A DNA stretch of 64,000 bases from Actinomyces procaprae (GTDB lineage: Bacteria > Actinomycetota > Actinomycetes > Actinomycetales > Actinomycetaceae). The stretch covers positions 2,480,001 to 2,544,000 of the forward strand of contig NZ_CP039292.1 of NCBI RefSeq assembly GCF_004798665.1, written 5' to 3'. The position numbers were made by a program, and so were the translations under genes. Shown here piece after piece: positions 62,942 to 64,000 of the stretch (the stretch's first letter is position 1; each line of letters opens with the position of its first letter). Below the pieces are notes generated by a model, which ran no database searches, was not told the origin of the DNA, and worked only from the letters and a program-made list of their open reading frames with translations.

Positions 62942-63614
62942 GGGGGGCGATCGTACCGGCGAGACCGCCACCCCGTATACGCCAAAAGTCCAAGCAGTGC
63001 ACGCAGGCCCGGACGGCGCAGGCACGCCGGACGGGCCCCGCCTCACGCGTGCGGCCCGACGCGCACGGACCGGCCGGCCTCAGCCGCGGGGCGGCGACCT
63101 CCCGGCGCAGGGCCTCACCCTTGGCGTGAGCGGTATCGGCGAGCTCCGCCTGGAACCCGCGCATGGCTCCGCGCAGCCGCTCGGCCTCGGGCCCCTCCCC
63201 CGCCCCCAGGATGCGTGCGGCCAGCAGGCCCGCATTGCGGGCGCCCCCGATGGAGACGGTGGCCACCGGCACGCCGGCGGGCATCTGCACGATCGACAGC
63301 AGCGAGTCCATGCCATCCAAGTACTTCAGCGGCACCGGCACACCGATCACGGGCAGCTCGGTGACGGCGGCGAGCATGCCCGGCAGGTGGGCGGCGCCGC
63401 CGGCCCCGGCAATGATGACCCGCAGCCCGCGGTCGGCGGCCTCGCGTCCGTAGGCGAGCATCTCGTCGGGCATGCGGTGCGCGGAGACGACGTCGGCCTC
63501 ATAGGGCACGCCAAGAGCGTCAAGGGCGTCGGCGGCCGCGCGCATGGTCGGCCAGTCGGAGTCCGATCCCATCACGATGCCGACGACTGGTTGCTGGTCC
63601 TGCTGCTTGCTCAT
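62865..63614 (-). CDS. purE: N5-carboxyaminoimidazole ribonucleotide mutase, C-terminus probably frameshifted
   Basis: PurE shifts the carboxyl of N5-CAIR to C4 in purine synthesis. [25 protein letters not shown] and [27 protein letters not shown] are diagnostic. The open frame is 249 residues, about 70 longer than normal, and its tail is Arg/Cys-rich and overlaps galE by 77 nt. One base less near the G4 run at 63088-63091 would end it as AAPRG at 63080, about 177 residues. A single extra base (sequencing or real) is therefore likely. Downstream of purK. Confidence 0.85.
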   Translation of the reverse strand: MSKQQDQQPVVGIVMGSDSDWPTMRAAADALDALGVPYEADVVSAHRMPDEMLAYGREAADRGLRVIIAGAGGAAHLPGMLAAVTELPVIGVPVPLKYLDGMDSLLSIVQMPAGVPVATVSIGGARNAGLLAARILGAGEGPEAERLRGAMRGFQAELADTAHAKGEALRREVAAPRLRPAGPCASGRTREAGPVRRACAVRACVHCLDFWRIRGGGLAGTIAPHEHPGCRWRRIHRRPCCASFARAWG

Positions 63615-63722
63615 GAGGCTGCTCCTACGCTGAAAACGCCACTTGGTCCGCTGCCCGGGCCGCCCTCGGGGCGCGACTCGGACGCGTCAAGCCTATGCCG
63701 TCCGGGCCGGGCGGGAGCCGAC

Positions 63723-64000
63723 TCAGGCCTCTCCCCGCAGAACCGCGACGACGGCGCGAGCGCGCTCGCGGACGGCGGCGACGCCCGCCGCGTCCGTTGA
63801 CGTGGTGGTCAGGTTGACGTGCCCCAGCTTGCGGCCGGGACGCCACTGCTTGCCGTACAGGTGGATGCTCGCCTCCGGGTCGAGCGCCATGGCGCGCGCG
63901 AGGGCGTCGGCGGGCGCCGCCTGCTCCCCGCCCAGGTAGTTGACCATGACGGTGGTGGGTGCGGTCGGCGCAGTCGCCCCCAGAGGCAGATCGAGGACGG
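63723..64000 (-). CDS. purK: N5-carboxyaminoimidazole ribonucleotide synthase, 3' end only
   Basis: Partial: the gene continues beyond the window edge. The visible C-terminus, with VMVNYLGGEQ, IHLYGKQWRPGRKLGHVNL and a final helix, matches the last ATP-grasp subdomain of PurK. It makes N5-CAIR from AIR, ATP and bicarbonate, feeding PurE 108 bp downstream on the same strand. Confidence 0.9.
   Translation of the reverse strand, partial: VLDLPLGATAPTAPTTVMVNYLGGEQAAPADALARAMALDPEASIHLYGKQWRPGRKLGHVNLTTTSTDAAGVAAVRERARAVVAVLRGEA

Overview
The window is high-GC DNA from an actinobacterium, most likely a member of the Actinomycetaceae (Actinomyces-like). This rests on gene content and order (WhiB2-type regulator, DUF5719, DUF3499, TIGR03089, LytR-CpsA-Psr proteins, purE/purK), on a fused rmlC-rmlD gene, and on very high third-position GC. 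Almost everything here builds, exports or attaches cell-surface glycans.

Layout. (1) 0.2-7.1 kb, minus strand: a translationally coupled operon whiB - giant glycosyltransferase - DUF5719 - metallopeptidase-like - DUF3499. (2) 7.4-15.2 kb: TIGR03089 gene, manA, rmlA, rmlCD fusion, a GT-C-like membrane protein and UDP-glucose dehydrogenase. (3) 15.2-18.1 kb: a lipoprotein and a secreted C39-like peptidase carrying five FG-GAP repeats. (4) 18.2-29.4 kb: a first polysaccharide cluster with a Wzm/Wzt exporter, RgpF/WbsX-type rhamnan enzymes, a small coiled-coil protein, several glycosyltransferases and a flippase-like protein. (5) 29.5-31.7 kb: a peptidoglycan amidase with five FG-GAP repeats of the same 45-residue period. 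(6) 31.7-33.95 kb: 2.2 kb with no convincing gene, filled with about 20-nt-phased repeat arrays and large inverted repeats. (7) 34-58 kb: rmlB, three tandem DUF6541 membrane proteins, a nucleotide-sugar dehydrogenase, five glycosyltransferases and an MsbA/PglK-like ABC exporter, then a set (wecB-like epimerase, Gfo/Idh oxidoreductase, DegT aminotransferase, hexapeptide acetyltransferase) that with the dehydrogenase reconstructs a UDP-diacetamido-uronic acid (ManNAc3NAcA-type) pathway. (8) 58-64 kb: WbbL-like rhamnosyltransferase, two LytR-CpsA-Psr ligases, galE, purE and the 3' end of purK.

Together the genes supply dTDP-rhamnose, UDP-glucuronate, UDP-galactose, mannose-6-phosphate conversion and probably UDP-2,3-diacetamido-uronate. 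Glycosyltransferases assemble the polymers, two unrelated ABC exporters move them out, GT-C-like and DUF6541 proteins may modify them outside, and LCP enzymes probably anchor them to peptidoglycan.

Two cautions. At least five genes (TIGR03089, a GT2, a GT4 with three breaks, the second LCP, purE) look interrupted by single-base indels, some at homopolymers; this is either assembly error or gene decay and cannot be settled from the sequence. Several start codons were chosen from ATGA/GTGA overlaps or from a TANNNT hexamer 6-8 nt upstream that suggests leaderless transcription.
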